NCBI GenBank assembly: GCA_035650275.1
Contig: DASRHY010000129.1
Location: 1-64,000, forward strand
DNA: 64,000 nucleotides
Direction of reading: 5' to 3'
From: DASRHY01 sp035650275
Lineage (GTDB): Bacteria > Actinomycetota > Actinomycetes > Propionibacteriales > Kribbellaceae
Shown: positions 8,583 to 15,834 of the stretch, piece by piece
How the letters are laid out: each line of letters begins with the position of its first letter
How positions within the stretch are numbered: the first letter of the stretch is position 1
The notes under the pieces: model-generated
The model's input: the letters and a program-made list of their open reading frames with translations, nothing else
The model's database searches: none
Told to the model about the DNA's origin: nothing
Program-made: the position numbers and the translations under genes

Positions 8583-8618
8583 ACACGGGCATCGGCTGCG
8601 ACACTCGGGGGTGCGCAG

Positions 8619-8999
8619 GTGAAGCCTCAGACCTTCGAACTGGTCCGCTACGAGGATGTCAGCGGTGTCTCGGGCACCGGCACGGTCGCAGAGGGCTGTG
8701 TGTTCAGCGATGGGTCCGTCGCGCTGCGCTGGCACGGCCCCAACCCGTCCACCGCGGTGTGGCCGAACCTGAACGGGATCCTCGCAGTCCACGGCCACGC
8801 CGGGGCCACGGTGGTGCGCTGGCTCGACGTATCCGAGATGGAGACCGTGCCCGGCACCGACCTGTTGCCCGGCGAGGTGAGCCACGTCCTGGCCACCGGG
8901 CGGCACGCCCTAGGCTCGCCGGATGGCGAAGGCGAAGACCCCTGGGACGCCCGCGACCGTCGCGCTGCGCAAGGCCGGGATCGAGTTCGTCGCGCGTGA
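8619..8999 (+). CDS. conserved-looking hypothetical protein
   Basis: 126 residues. The first 95 or so look like a compact beta-rich domain (VSGTGTVAEGCVFSDGSVALRW, with a short GPNPSTAVWPNLNGILAVHGH run) and contain the pattern W-x-x-L-x-G-I-L-x-V-H-G-H. The last 30 residues are charged and overlap the start of the ybaK gene by 77 bases, so the native end may be less conserved. GTG start without a strong ribosome site. I do not recognise a family. Confidence 0.5.
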   Translation: MKPQTFELVRYEDVSGVSGTGTVAEGCVFSDGSVALRWHGPNPSTAVWPNLNGILAVHGHAGATVVRWLDVSEMETVPGTDLLPGEVSHVLATGRHALGSPDGEGEDPWDARDRRAAQGRDRVRRA

Positions 9000-9408
9000 G
9001 TACAAGCACGACCCGGCCGCGGCGTCGTACGGGCTGGAGGCGGCGACCGCGCTCGGCGTCGAGCCCGCCCGGGTCTTCAAGACGCTGCTGGTCGACACCG
9101 GTGCCGGTCTCGCGGTCGCCGTGGTCCCGGTCGACAGGCAGCTCGACCTGAAGGCGGTCGCGGCAGCGCTCGGCGCCAAAAAGGTGGCGATGGCGCAGCC
9201 CGCGGACGCCGAGCGCGTCACCGGCTACGTCGTGGGCGGTATCAGCCCGGTCGGCCAGAAGCGCGCGCTGCCGACCGTGCTCGACGCGTCCGCGTCCGGC
9301 CATCCGACGATCCTGGTCTCCGGCGGCCGGCGCGGGCTCGACCTCGAGCTTGCACCGGCCGACCTGACCCGCCTCACCCGGGCCACACTCGCCCCGATCA
9401 GCCGCTGA
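8923..9408 (+). CDS. ybaK: YbaK/EbsC-type Cys-tRNA(Pro) deacylase
   Basis: 161 residues, the usual length. The family clears cysteine mischarged onto tRNA-Pro. Typical segments are ASYGLEAATALGVEPARVFKTLLV, with the conserved Lys in VFKTL, and LAVAVVPVDRQLDLKAVAAALGAKK. YVVGGISPVGQKRALPTVLD carries the G-G-I-S-P-x-G-x-K signature. It lies within the end of the preceding hypothetical gene and overlaps the convergent DAHP synthase gene by 11 bases. Confidence 0.9.
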   Translation: MAKAKTPGTPATVALRKAGIEFVAREYKHDPAAASYGLEAATALGVEPARVFKTLLVDTGAGLAVAVVPVDRQLDLKAVAAALGAKKVAMAQPADAERVTGYVVGGISPVGQKRALPTVLDASASGHPTILVSGGRRGLDLELAPADLTRLTRATLAPISR

Positions 9409-10483
9409 CCGGTGTTGTGCTGACCGCGCGGCGGGTGACCGCGGCGTCCCGGAAGGTGCGGAGCACGGTGGCGGTGGTGGCCCAGTCCATGCAGGCGTCG
9501 GTGACCGACTGGCCGTAGGTGAGCTCGCGCGTCGGGTCCAGGTCCTGCCGGCCGCCTTCCAGGAACGACTCCAGCATCACGCCCCGGACGGTGTCGTTGC
9601 CGGCGGCAACCTGAGCGGCGATGTCGTCCGCGACGAGCGGCTGCCGCGTGTGGTCCTTGCGGCTGTTGCCGTGGCTCGTGTCCACAACCACTCGCTGCGG
9701 CAGTCCCCCGGCCTGCAGCAGGGCGGCGGCTCCGGCCACCGCCTCGGCGGAGTAGTTCGGGCCGGAGTCGGCGCCGCGCAACACCAGGTGGCAGTCGGCG
9801 TTGCCGCGGGTGTGCAGGATCGCGGGCGCGCCGCCCGCGTCGATCCCGGTGAACACGTGCGGTACGGCGGCGGCGCGAATCGCGTCCACAGCGGTCCGGA
9901 TGCTGCCGTCCGGGCGGTTCTTCATCCCGATCGGCATCGACAGCCCGGAGGCGAGCTGGCGGTGCACCTGACTCTCCACCGTGCGCGCACCGATCGCGCC
10001 CCACGCGACAGTGTCGGCGATGTACTGCGGTGTGATCGGGTCGAGGAACTCGCACCCGACCGGCAACCCCTTCGCGAGCACGTCGAGCAGCAGCGCCCGG
10101 GCGGTGCGCAGCCCGGTATTGACGTCACCCGAGCCGTCCAGGCCCGGGTCGTTGATCAAGCCCTTCCAGCCCAGCGTCGAACGCGGCTTCTCGAAGTAGA
10201 CCCGCATCACCACCAGCAGCCCGTCGGACAGCTCGGCGGCCGCCTCGGCCAGCCGGTCGGCGTACTCCAGCGCGGCGGTCGCGTCGTGCACCGAGCAGGG
10301 CCCGACCACGACGAGCAGCCGGTCGTCGGTGCCGTCCAGGACGCCGGTGACGGATCGTCGTCCGTCCAACACGGCTCTGGCCAGCTCCGCGCGCAGCGGC
10401 AGCTCACGGTGCAGGGCGTCGGGCGTGACGAGCGGGACGACCTTGTCGATCCGCTGGTCGACGACCCGGGGTGTGGTGTTCAT
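9398..10483 (-). CDS. aroG: 3-deoxy-7-phosphoheptulonate (DAHP) synthase, class I AroFGH type
   Basis: 361 residues. It condenses phosphoenolpyruvate and erythrose-4-phosphate in the first step of aromatic amino acid synthesis. Class I motifs are clear: VVGPCSVHD (Cys ligand), RVYFEKPRSTLGWKGLINDP, GARTVESQVHRQLASGLSMP, GMKNRPDG and VVVDTSHGNSRKDH with the metal-binding His. Class I enzymes are individually inhibited by Phe, Tyr or Trp. An aromatic leader peptide and a terminator hairpin precede the gene (separate entries), which points to transcription attenuation. The paralogue letter F, G or H cannot be fixed from this sequence. Confidence 0.9.
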   Translation of the reverse strand: MNTTPRVVDQRIDKVVPLVTPDALHRELPLRAELARAVLDGRRSVTGVLDGTDDRLLVVVGPCSVHDATAALEYADRLAEAAAELSDGLLVVMRVYFEKPRSTLGWKGLINDPGLDGSGDVNTGLRTARALLLDVLAKGLPVGCEFLDPITPQYIADTVAWGAIGARTVESQVHRQLASGLSMPIGMKNRPDGSIRTAVDAIRAAAVPHVFTGIDAGGAPAILHTRGNADCHLVLRGADSGPNYSAEAVAGAAALLQAGGLPQRVVVDTSHGNSRKDHTRQPLVADDIAAQVAAGNDTVRGVMLESFLEGGRQDLDPTRELTYGQSVTDACMDWATTATVLRTFRDAAVTRRAVSTTPVSG

Positions 10484-10544
10484 CGGTGGAACCTCTCCGC
10501 CGGATGCCCACGAGATGACAGTGCCGGCTCTGGGAATGACGAAA

Positions 10545-10565
10545 GGCAGGGACGATGTCCCTGCC
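10545..10565 (-). terminator. attenuator terminator hairpin in the DAHP synthase leader
   Basis: On the minus strand a perfect 9-bp stem GGCAGGGAC/GTCCCTGCC with a 3-base loop is followed by TTTCGTC. It lies 62 bases before the DAHP synthase start and 30 bases after the leader-peptide stop. That is the position and build of an intrinsic attenuator, not an end-of-gene terminator. Two copies of CCAGAGCCGGC flank it, at 10571-10581 and 10523-10533. Confidence 0.75.
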
Positions 10566-10594
10566 TCTTGGCCGGCTCTGGATCTTCGGTGACG

Positions 10595-10663
10595 TCAGCG
10601 TGCAGCCGAGTCGCCCGGCACCAGGGCCGGCCACTCAAAGAACTGCCAATACCGTCGCGTCAC
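10595..10663 (-). CDS. aromatic leader peptide controlling the DAHP synthase gene
   Basis: A 22-residue GTG-to-TGA frame starting MTRRYWQFFEW, i.e. Tyr, Trp, Phe, Phe and Trp among residues 5-11. Five aromatic residues in seven, directly before a DAHP synthase attenuator, is the hallmark of ribosome-mediated attenuation: a ribosome stalled for charged tRNA-Phe/Tyr/Trp would leave the terminator unformed. The codons just after the aromatic run (10621-10632) can pair with 10570-10581 over 11 of 12 positions, giving an alternative structure. No Shine-Dalgarno sequence is seen; TAGTGT 7 bases before the GTG could be a -10 box, so the leader may be leaderless mRNA. Confidence 0.75.
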   Translation of the reverse strand: MTRRYWQFFEWPALVPGDSAAR

Positions 10664-10757
10664 AGCAAGGACACTAGCGCAGCGTGACCGTTGCCCGTCC
10701 ACCCCGTCTCACATCCTGTCGGAGGTGCACTGGTCGTGACTGGGCAGAATGTCCGGC

Positions 10758-10910
10758 ATGAACCGCGTTCATCTGGTTCCGCACGGAGAAGCCGACTACG
10801 GGCCGATCAACGACCGCGGCTGGCCGGGTCTGGCGTCCGGGCTGGCACCGCTCACCCCGGCAGGCAGTGTCCACCGGTACCTGCCCGACCTGGCGGCACA
10901 CGATGCCTGA
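10758..10910 (+). pseudogene. relic of a histidine-phosphatase family gene
   Basis: A 50-residue frame starting MNRVHLVPHGEADYGPINDR and continuing GWPGLASGLAPLTPAG. The first 36 residues match the start of actinobacterial histidine phosphatases, which begin with a LVRHGE motif and reach LTPxG about 30 residues later. Here the catalytic Arg-His-Gly reads Pro-His-Gly, and homology stops after LTPAG, where the protein should run another 150 residues. The remainder, SVHRYLPDLAAHDA, looks like a deletion junction. Its stop codon overlaps the start of crcB. Confidence 0.6.
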
Positions 10911-11313
10911 GGCAACGGCCATGCGCCGGGATCTGCCGGTGCTGGCCGCTGTGGCAGCCGGCGGGGTGCTCGGTGCGCTCGCCCGGTACGGCGTCAGCTC
11001 GGCCTGGCCGCACGAGCCGGGCGGCTTCCCCTGGGCGACGTTCGGGATCAACGTCAGCGGTTGTCTCGCGATCGGTGTCCTGCTGGTGATGATCACCGAG
11101 CTCCGCTCCACCCACCGGCTGACCCGGCCGTTCCTCGGCACCGGGGTGCTCGGCGGCTACACCACGTTCTCGACGTACGCCGTGGAGACCGAGCGGCTGC
11201 TGTCCGACCACCCGGTCACTGCGCTCGTCTACCTGGTCGGCACCGCCGCCGCCGCGCTGGTCGCCGTACAGGCCGGGGTGGTCCTCACCCGGGCACTCGG
11301 GAGGCGGTCGTGA
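10903..11313 (+). CDS. crcB: fluoride ion channel subunit CrcB/Fluc (copy 1)
   Basis: About 136 residues with four hydrophobic helices. Fluc channels export toxic fluoride as dual-topology dimers. Family marks are GGVLGALARYG near the start, FPWATFGINVSGCLAIG with the pore-lining Asn, and GTGVLGGYTTFSTYAVET with the Thr/Ser/Phe track. The ATG at 10903 overlaps the stop of the phosphatase relic; an ATG at 10921 is an alternative. It forms a tight operon with DUF190 and a second crcB through GTGA overlaps. Two unequal copies suggest a heterodimeric channel. Confidence 0.9.
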   Translation: MPEATAMRRDLPVLAAVAAGGVLGALARYGVSSAWPHEPGGFPWATFGINVSGCLAIGVLLVMITELRSTHRLTRPFLGTGVLGGYTTFSTYAVETERLLSDHPVTALVYLVGTAAAALVAVQAGVVLTRALGRRS

Positions 11314-11642
11314 ACGGCTACCGGCTGACGATCCTCGTCGGCGAAGACGACCAGTGGCACCACCACGCCGTCTACCACGAGATCGTCCGCCGTGCCCACG
11401 CCGCCGGCCTGGCCGGAGCGACCGTGTTCCGCGGGGTCGAGGGCTACGGCGCGAACAACCACATCCACACCACCCGGATCCTCAGCCTGAGCGAGGATCT
11501 GCCGGTCGCCGTCATACTGGTCGACTCCGAGACCCGGCTGCGTGAGTTCGCGGCCGGGCTGCGCGACCTCGGTCTCGAAGGGGTCGCGACCCTCGAGCCG
11601 GTCGAGCTCCTCGACCTCGGCCGTCCCGACGGTCCCGCGTGA
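11310..11642 (+). CDS. DUF190 family protein
   Basis: 110 residues. DUF190 proteins adopt a PII-like ferredoxin fold and are regularly found between or beside crcB genes. YHEIVRRAHAAGLAGATVFRG is the core helix, YGANNHIHTTRILSLSEDLPV the family signature, and VAVILVDSETRLREF the last strand. The biochemical role is unknown; a regulatory or sensing role in fluoride export is inferred from context. Start and stop both overlap the flanking crcB genes (GTGA). Confidence 0.85.
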   Translation: MNGYRLTILVGEDDQWHHHAVYHEIVRRAHAAGLAGATVFRGVEGYGANNHIHTTRILSLSEDLPVAVILVDSETRLREFAAGLRDLGLEGVATLEPVELLDLGRPDGPA

Positions 11643-11992
11643 GTGTGCTGCTCGTCGCGGCCGGTGCGGCCGTGGGTGCCCCGTTGCGCTATCTCGTCGA
11701 CCGGTTCGTGCAGCGGCAGGCCGGTGCGACGTTCCCGTGGGGCACGCTGACCGTCAACCTCGCGGGAAGCCTGCTGCTCGGCCTGCTCACCGCCTGGTCG
11801 GGCCGCACCGTCGGGCTGCTGGTCGGGGCCGGCTTCTGCGGCGCGTTCACGACGTACAGCACCTTCGGCTACGAGACCGTGCGACTGGCCGAGGAAGGCG
11901 CGCTCCGGCACGCCGTACTCAACGTCGTGGTCAGCCTCGGCGCCGGTCTGGCCGCGGCCGTGGCCGGAGTCCGGCTCGCCGGCCTGTTCTAG
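11639..11992 (+). CDS. crcB: fluoride ion channel subunit CrcB/Fluc (copy 2)
   Basis: 117 residues and four membrane helices. GAAVGAPLRYLVDR, FPWGTLTVNLAGSLLLGLL and GAGFCGAFTTYSTFGYETV are the CrcB signatures. It is shorter and diverged from copy 1, as expected for the partner of a heterodimeric Fluc channel. It closes the three-gene operon and its stop overlaps the convergent MerR-type gene by 4 bases. Confidence 0.9.
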   Translation: MSVLLVAAGAAVGAPLRYLVDRFVQRQAGATFPWGTLTVNLAGSLLLGLLTAWSGRTVGLLVGAGFCGAFTTYSTFGYETVRLAEEGALRHAVLNVVVSLGAGLAAAVAGVRLAGLF

Positions 11993-12972
11993 CAGCCGAC
12001 CGCGGCGACCAGCATCGCGGTGGCGTCGCCGAGCGAGGTGACCCGGCGCAGCCGGCCGCGGGGCTTCGTCCCGGACCAGCCCGGGCCACCGATCGCGATC
12101 GGGTACGCGGGCCGGGTCCGGACCAGCGCGCCGAGCGCCTCGGCATCCGCGGTCCCGGGCGTGCTCGACCAGACGAACACCGCCGCAGGCCGGCAGCGCA
12201 GCACCGCGGCGGACAGCGCCGCGGGTGGTACCCCGGCGCCGAGCACCTGGCCCAGTACCTGCTGCTCGGCCAGCGCGGCCGACAGCGCTAGCAGTGGCAG
12301 CGCGTGCTGCTCACCGGGCAGCCCGGTGAGCAGAACCGGACGGGAGGCCGGGTCCGGCGGGCGCCGGGTCCACAGCTGCCCGGTGTACCGGTGCAGGCAC
12401 CCGGCGAGCACCTCGACGGTGAGCCGGTCCACCTCGACCTGTCGTTGCTCCCCCAGCTCGGTGAGCAGCGGTGTCAGCAGGTCGGTCCACACCGGTACGA
12501 CGCCCGCGGTGCCGAGCGCCGTCTCCACGGCCGCCTGCAACGGCAGCACGTCCATCCGCTCGGCCAGTGTCCGCAGCAGCCTCTGCCCGTCGGCAACGTC
12601 CTGTACGCCGTACGCCGCGGCGCGCCGGTCCGGCCGGACCCCGCCGCGCAGCGCCAGCTCGGGCAGGAACGCCGCGCCGCGGACCGCCTCGGCCGCGGTC
12701 GCGGTCGGCACGCCCTGCCGGACCAGCCGGAGCACGGTCTGCAACCGGGCCACATCCGCGGTGGTGTACCGCCGGTGCCCGCCGTCGCTCCGCCCGCTAG
12801 GCTCCAGACCGTAGCGGCGGCCCCAGCTGCGCAGGGTCGGCGGCGCGATGCCGAGCCGGCGGGCGACCGCGCCGACCCCCAGTGCCGCCCCCTCCGATCC
12901 CGGCGCCCGAACGGCCGGTCCGCCGGCCGTCTTCCGGCCGGTGTCCGGGGTGCCGCGGTTCGGATCGCGCAC
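11989..12972 (-). CDS. MerR-family regulator with a degenerate cobalamin-binding-like domain
   Basis: 327 residues. About 25 disordered residues precede a MerR helix-turn-helix (VGAVARRLGIAPPTLRSWGRRYG, SDGGHRRYTTADVARLQ). The rest resembles the B12-binding helical and Rossmann parts of CarH/LitR-type regulators (GEQHALPLLALSAALAEQQVLG, AVFVW), but the cobalamin motif DxHxxG reads EQHALP, and the helical-domain E-x-H is not evident. It may have lost cobalamin binding or bind another ligand. Divergent from the whiB gene with 141 bases between them, so the two may be linked in regulation. Confidence 0.8.
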   Translation of the reverse strand: MRDPNRGTPDTGRKTAGGPAVRAPGSEGAALGVGAVARRLGIAPPTLRSWGRRYGLEPSGRSDGGHRRYTTADVARLQTVLRLVRQGVPTATAAEAVRGAAFLPELALRGGVRPDRRAAAYGVQDVADGQRLLRTLAERMDVLPLQAAVETALGTAGVVPVWTDLLTPLLTELGEQRQVEVDRLTVEVLAGCLHRYTGQLWTRRPPDPASRPVLLTGLPGEQHALPLLALSAALAEQQVLGQVLGAGVPPAALSAAVLRCRPAAVFVWSSTPGTADAEALGALVRTRPAYPIAIGGPGWSGTKPRGRLRRVTSLGDATAMLVAAVGC

Positions 12973-13113
12973 GACACCATCGTGGCGTCGACACGCTCAG
13001 TACGCACCCGTTATCGGACTGTCGCGATTTAGGGGTTTCGGCACCCGCCGCGCGGTGCATAAGTTGGGCATAGGTTCGATGACCCGGAGCCGCGTCCGTC
13101 GAAGGAGGCCCCT

Positions 13114-13407
13114 GTGTCTAGAGGTACGCCCCGCCTGCCCGCGCCTCTCATGCAGATCTGGGACTGGCAGTCCCAGGCCGCCTGCCGAGACGTGAACCCC
13201 GAGCTCTTCTTCTCACCGGAGTCGGAGCGAGGTCGCCGGAAACGTGCCCGCGAGCTGGTCGCGAAGGCGCTGTGCCGTACCTGCCCGGTGCAGGACGAAT
13301 GCCGCCGGCACGCGGTCCAGGTCGGCGAGCCGTACGGCGTGTGGGGCGGCACGACCGAGTCCGAGCGGGACGCGGTCACCGTGATCCCGGAGCGTCAGTC
13401 CGCCTGA
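13114..13407 (+). CDS. WhiB-family iron-sulfur regulator, WhiB3/WhiD-like
   Basis: 97 residues. Wbl proteins hold a [4Fe-4S] cluster and act with the principal sigma factor. The four ligand cysteines lie in AACRD and ALCRTCPVQDECRR, followed by the GEPYGVWGGTTESERD turn. IWDWQSQAACRD, LFFSPESERGRR and VGEPYGVWGG resemble WhiB3 of mycobacteria and WhiD of Streptomyces more than WhiB1 or WhiB2. GTG start with GAAGGAGG 5 bases upstream. Orthology beyond the subfamily is not certain, as actinobacteria carry several paralogues. Confidence 0.9.
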   Translation: MSRGTPRLPAPLMQIWDWQSQAACRDVNPELFFSPESERGRRKRARELVAKALCRTCPVQDECRRHAVQVGEPYGVWGGTTESERDAVTVIPERQSA

Positions 13408-13431
13408 CGCCCCACACACCCGGATCCTGCG

Positions 13432-13899
13432 CTAGGCCGGTTCGTCCGGGCTGCGCGGCTCCGGTTCGTTGCCCGCGGCATCCGAGTCCTGCGGCCCCGG
13501 GTCCTTCTTGTCCGGCTCGGGGTCGTCGGTCTCCTCGTTGCCCTGAGCACCGGTCGTACCGCCGGCGTCGTCCGGCTTCGGTGGCTGTGGGCGGCGGCGC
13601 TGCTGCCGGTCCAGCCAGGCCAGGAACTCAGGGTCGTCATCGGGACCGGAAGCCCGGACCGGCGGCCGGCCGGAGGGCGCCGGGCCGCGTGACACCGCGC
13701 CCCGCGACTGACCTCCCGCCTCGGCACGGCGTGACAGCACCAGCCAGGCGATCGGGCCGGCGAAAGGCACCAGCACGATCAGCACGATCCACACCAGCTT
13801 CGGCAGGTGCGGGACGTCCTTGTCGGGCGTCTGGATGCAGGAGAACAGCGCGTAGAGGCTCAGCGCCAGGCTGATCAGGAAGGGTAGGTACCGCAGCAC
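13432..13899 (-). CDS. PLDc_N domain membrane protein with a charged tail
   Basis: 155 residues. The first 60 contain two membrane helices around LPKLVWIVLIVLVPFAGPIAW, the signature of the phospholipase D N-terminal domain family, common in small actinobacterial membrane proteins. The remaining 95 residues are disordered and rich in Pro, Asp, Glu and Gly, presumably cytoplasmic. No catalytic HKD motif is present, so this is not a phospholipase. It is convergent with whiB at a distance of 24 bases. Confidence 0.8.
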   Translation of the reverse strand: MLRYLPFLISLALSLYALFSCIQTPDKDVPHLPKLVWIVLIVLVPFAGPIAWLVLSRRAEAGGQSRGAVSRGPAPSGRPPVRASGPDDDPEFLAWLDRQQRRRPQPPKPDDAGGTTGAQGNEETDDPEPDKKDPGPQDSDAAGNEPEPRSPDEPA

Positions 13900-13947
13900 C
13901 CCTCCACAGTACGGTGATCAGCCCAGGCGCCAAGCACGCCCCGGATA

Positions 13948-14853
13948 CTAGCTCCCGACGACTTCGAGCTCCCTGCTCTCCACCGGCGCCACTGCCGCCC
14001 GCTGCTGCCTGAGCAGTCGGGCGCCGACGACGGCTGCCGCGAGCCAGAGCGCGACGATCGCGACGTACGCCGCGAAGCGTCCGCCCGTGCCGATCCCGGA
14101 CGCGGTCAGCAGCGTACGGGCGTTGGTCAGCACCAACAGCCCGCCGACGCCGACGCCGAGCCAGCGGACCGGCACCCGCGACACCAGGTACGCCGCGACC
14201 GGTGCGGCCAGCACCCCGCCTGCCAGCAGCGCCAGGACCAGGTCCACCGGCACGTTCTGCCGGCCGAGGCCGACCAGGAACCCGGCACTCGCCGCGACCG
14301 CCACGATGAACTCCGCCGTGTTCACCGAGCCGACGGTCTTGCGCGGCTCCAGGCGTCCGCTGCCGAGCAGCGTCGAGGTGGCCACCGGACCCCAGCCACC
14401 GCCACCGGTGGCGTCGATGAACCCGGCCACCAGGCCGAGCGGGCCGAGCAGCCGCCCGGCCGGACGACCGGTCACGACGGCCCGGACGCGGCCGGTCGCG
14501 AACCGCGCCAAGATGTACAACCCGAGCCCGATCAGCAGTGCCGCGACCCAGCGCGAGGCGGACTCGGTGGACAGGCCCGAGAGCACGGTCGCGCCGGTGA
14601 AGGCGCCAACGCCGCCCGGTACGCCGATCAGTCCGACGACCCGCCAGTCCACGTTGCCGAACCGCCAGTGCGAGATCCCGGAGGCCAGCGTCGTACCCAC
14701 CTCGGACAGGTGCACGGACGCGGAGGCGACCGCCGGTGTGATGCCAGCGACCAGCAAGGCGGTCGTCGCCGTCACCCCGTAAGCCATCCCGAGGGTGCCG
14801 TCGACGAGCTGGGCCAGCGACCCCAGCAGCGCGACCACGACCAGCTTGCGCAC
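13948..14853 (-). CDS. TauE/SafE-family sulfite/sulfonate exporter
   Basis: 301 residues with about eight membrane helices. GSLAQLVDGTLGMAYGVTATTALL at the start and GFIDATGGGGWGPVATSTLL in the middle are the duplicated family motifs. The family exports small sulfur-containing anions such as sulfite or sulfoacetate. It lies downstream of an SsuABC-like importer on the same strand with a 96-base gap, which supports a role in handling sulfite released from sulfonates. The gap holds an AT-rich element containing CTGATCAG. Confidence 0.85.
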   Translation of the reverse strand: MRKLVVVALLGSLAQLVDGTLGMAYGVTATTALLVAGITPAVASASVHLSEVGTTLASGISHWRFGNVDWRVVGLIGVPGGVGAFTGATVLSGLSTESASRWVAALLIGLGLYILARFATGRVRAVVTGRPAGRLLGPLGLVAGFIDATGGGGWGPVATSTLLGSGRLEPRKTVGSVNTAEFIVAVAASAGFLVGLGRQNVPVDLVLALLAGGVLAAPVAAYLVSRVPVRWLGVGVGGLLVLTNARTLLTASGIGTGGRFAAYVAIVALWLAAAVVGARLLRQQRAAVAPVESRELEVVGS

Positions 14854-14949
14854 GTGTTCTCTCCTCAGGGCGGCGTCACGACGTACCGACGATGAAACCG
14901 CACTAACACCACTGTTCTGATCAGGTTTCAGATATTGAGATCCACCCCG

Positions 14950-15834
14950 TCAGTGCAGCGCGGTGGTGAGGCCGCGGGCGCGCAGGACGCTGCGTTCGAG
15001 GGGACGAAAGATCGCGAGCTCGATCCCGACACCGACCAGGAAGATCAGGAAGATGGCGAAGAACACCAGCGACTGGTCGGAAAGCGACATGCCGTTGTGC
15101 AGCACCTGACCGAGTCCCTCCCCGAGCTCCGGCGATGTCGCGATCAGCTCGGCGGCCATCAACGACCGCCAGGAGAACGCCCAACCCTGCTTGAGGCCGC
15201 CGAGAAAGCCGGGCAGCGCCGCGGGGAGCAGGATGTACCGCACGTTCGCCAGCCGCCCGGCGCCGAGCACCTTGCCGACCCGCGGCAGGATCGGCGGCAC
15301 CTGGTCGATGCCGGACACCAGCCCGTTCGCGATTGACGGGACCGCCCCGAGCAGCACCACGAAATAGATCGCCGAGTCGGTCAGGCCGAACCACAGGATC
15401 GCGGCCGGCACCCAGGCCACCGACGGCAGGCTCTGCAGGCCGGACACCAGCGGGCCGATCCCACGCCGTACGACGGTCAGGGTGGCGATCGCGAGCCCGA
15501 GTGGGACGGCGACCAGCAGCGAGATGCCGAACCCGATGAAGGCACGGTGCACCGACGTCCAGAACCAGCCGAGCAGCTCGCCCTCGCGCACCGACTCGGT
15601 CACGTGCGCCCAGACCGCGGCCGGCGACGGCAGCTGGTACTCCGGCCAGATCGCCAAGGCCCACAACACCTGCCAGATCGCGACCGCGAGAGCCAGCGCC
15701 AGCAACGGCGGCAGCACCCGGGACAGCACGGTCCGGACCCGGCTGCCGCGCCGTTCCGGCCGTGGGATGTCGAGCGCGTCGAGACCTGCGCCGACGTCGC
15801 GGGTCTCGTCCGCGACGGTCTCAGTGAGCGGCAT
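14950..15834 (-). CDS. ABC transporter permease, SsuC/TauC type
   Basis: 294 residues with about six membrane helices. A 40-residue soluble N-terminus precedes LPPLLALALAVAIWQVLWAL. The EAA loop region reads LPAALPGFLGGLKQGWAFSW followed by RSLMAAELI, typical for nitrate/sulfonate/taurine importers. The start overlaps the end of the ATPase gene by 14 bases, so the two are coupled. It forms the channel with the ATPase and lipoprotein encoded upstream. Confidence 0.85.
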   Translation of the reverse strand: MPLTETVADETRDVGAGLDALDIPRPERRGSRVRTVLSRVLPPLLALALAVAIWQVLWALAIWPEYQLPSPAAVWAHVTESVREGELLGWFWTSVHRAFIGFGISLLVAVPLGLAIATLTVVRRGIGPLVSGLQSLPSVAWVPAAILWFGLTDSAIYFVVLLGAVPSIANGLVSGIDQVPPILPRVGKVLGAGRLANVRYILLPAALPGFLGGLKQGWAFSWRSLMAAELIATSPELGEGLGQVLHNGMSLSDQSLVFFAIFLIFLVGVGIELAIFRPLERSVLRARGLTTALH

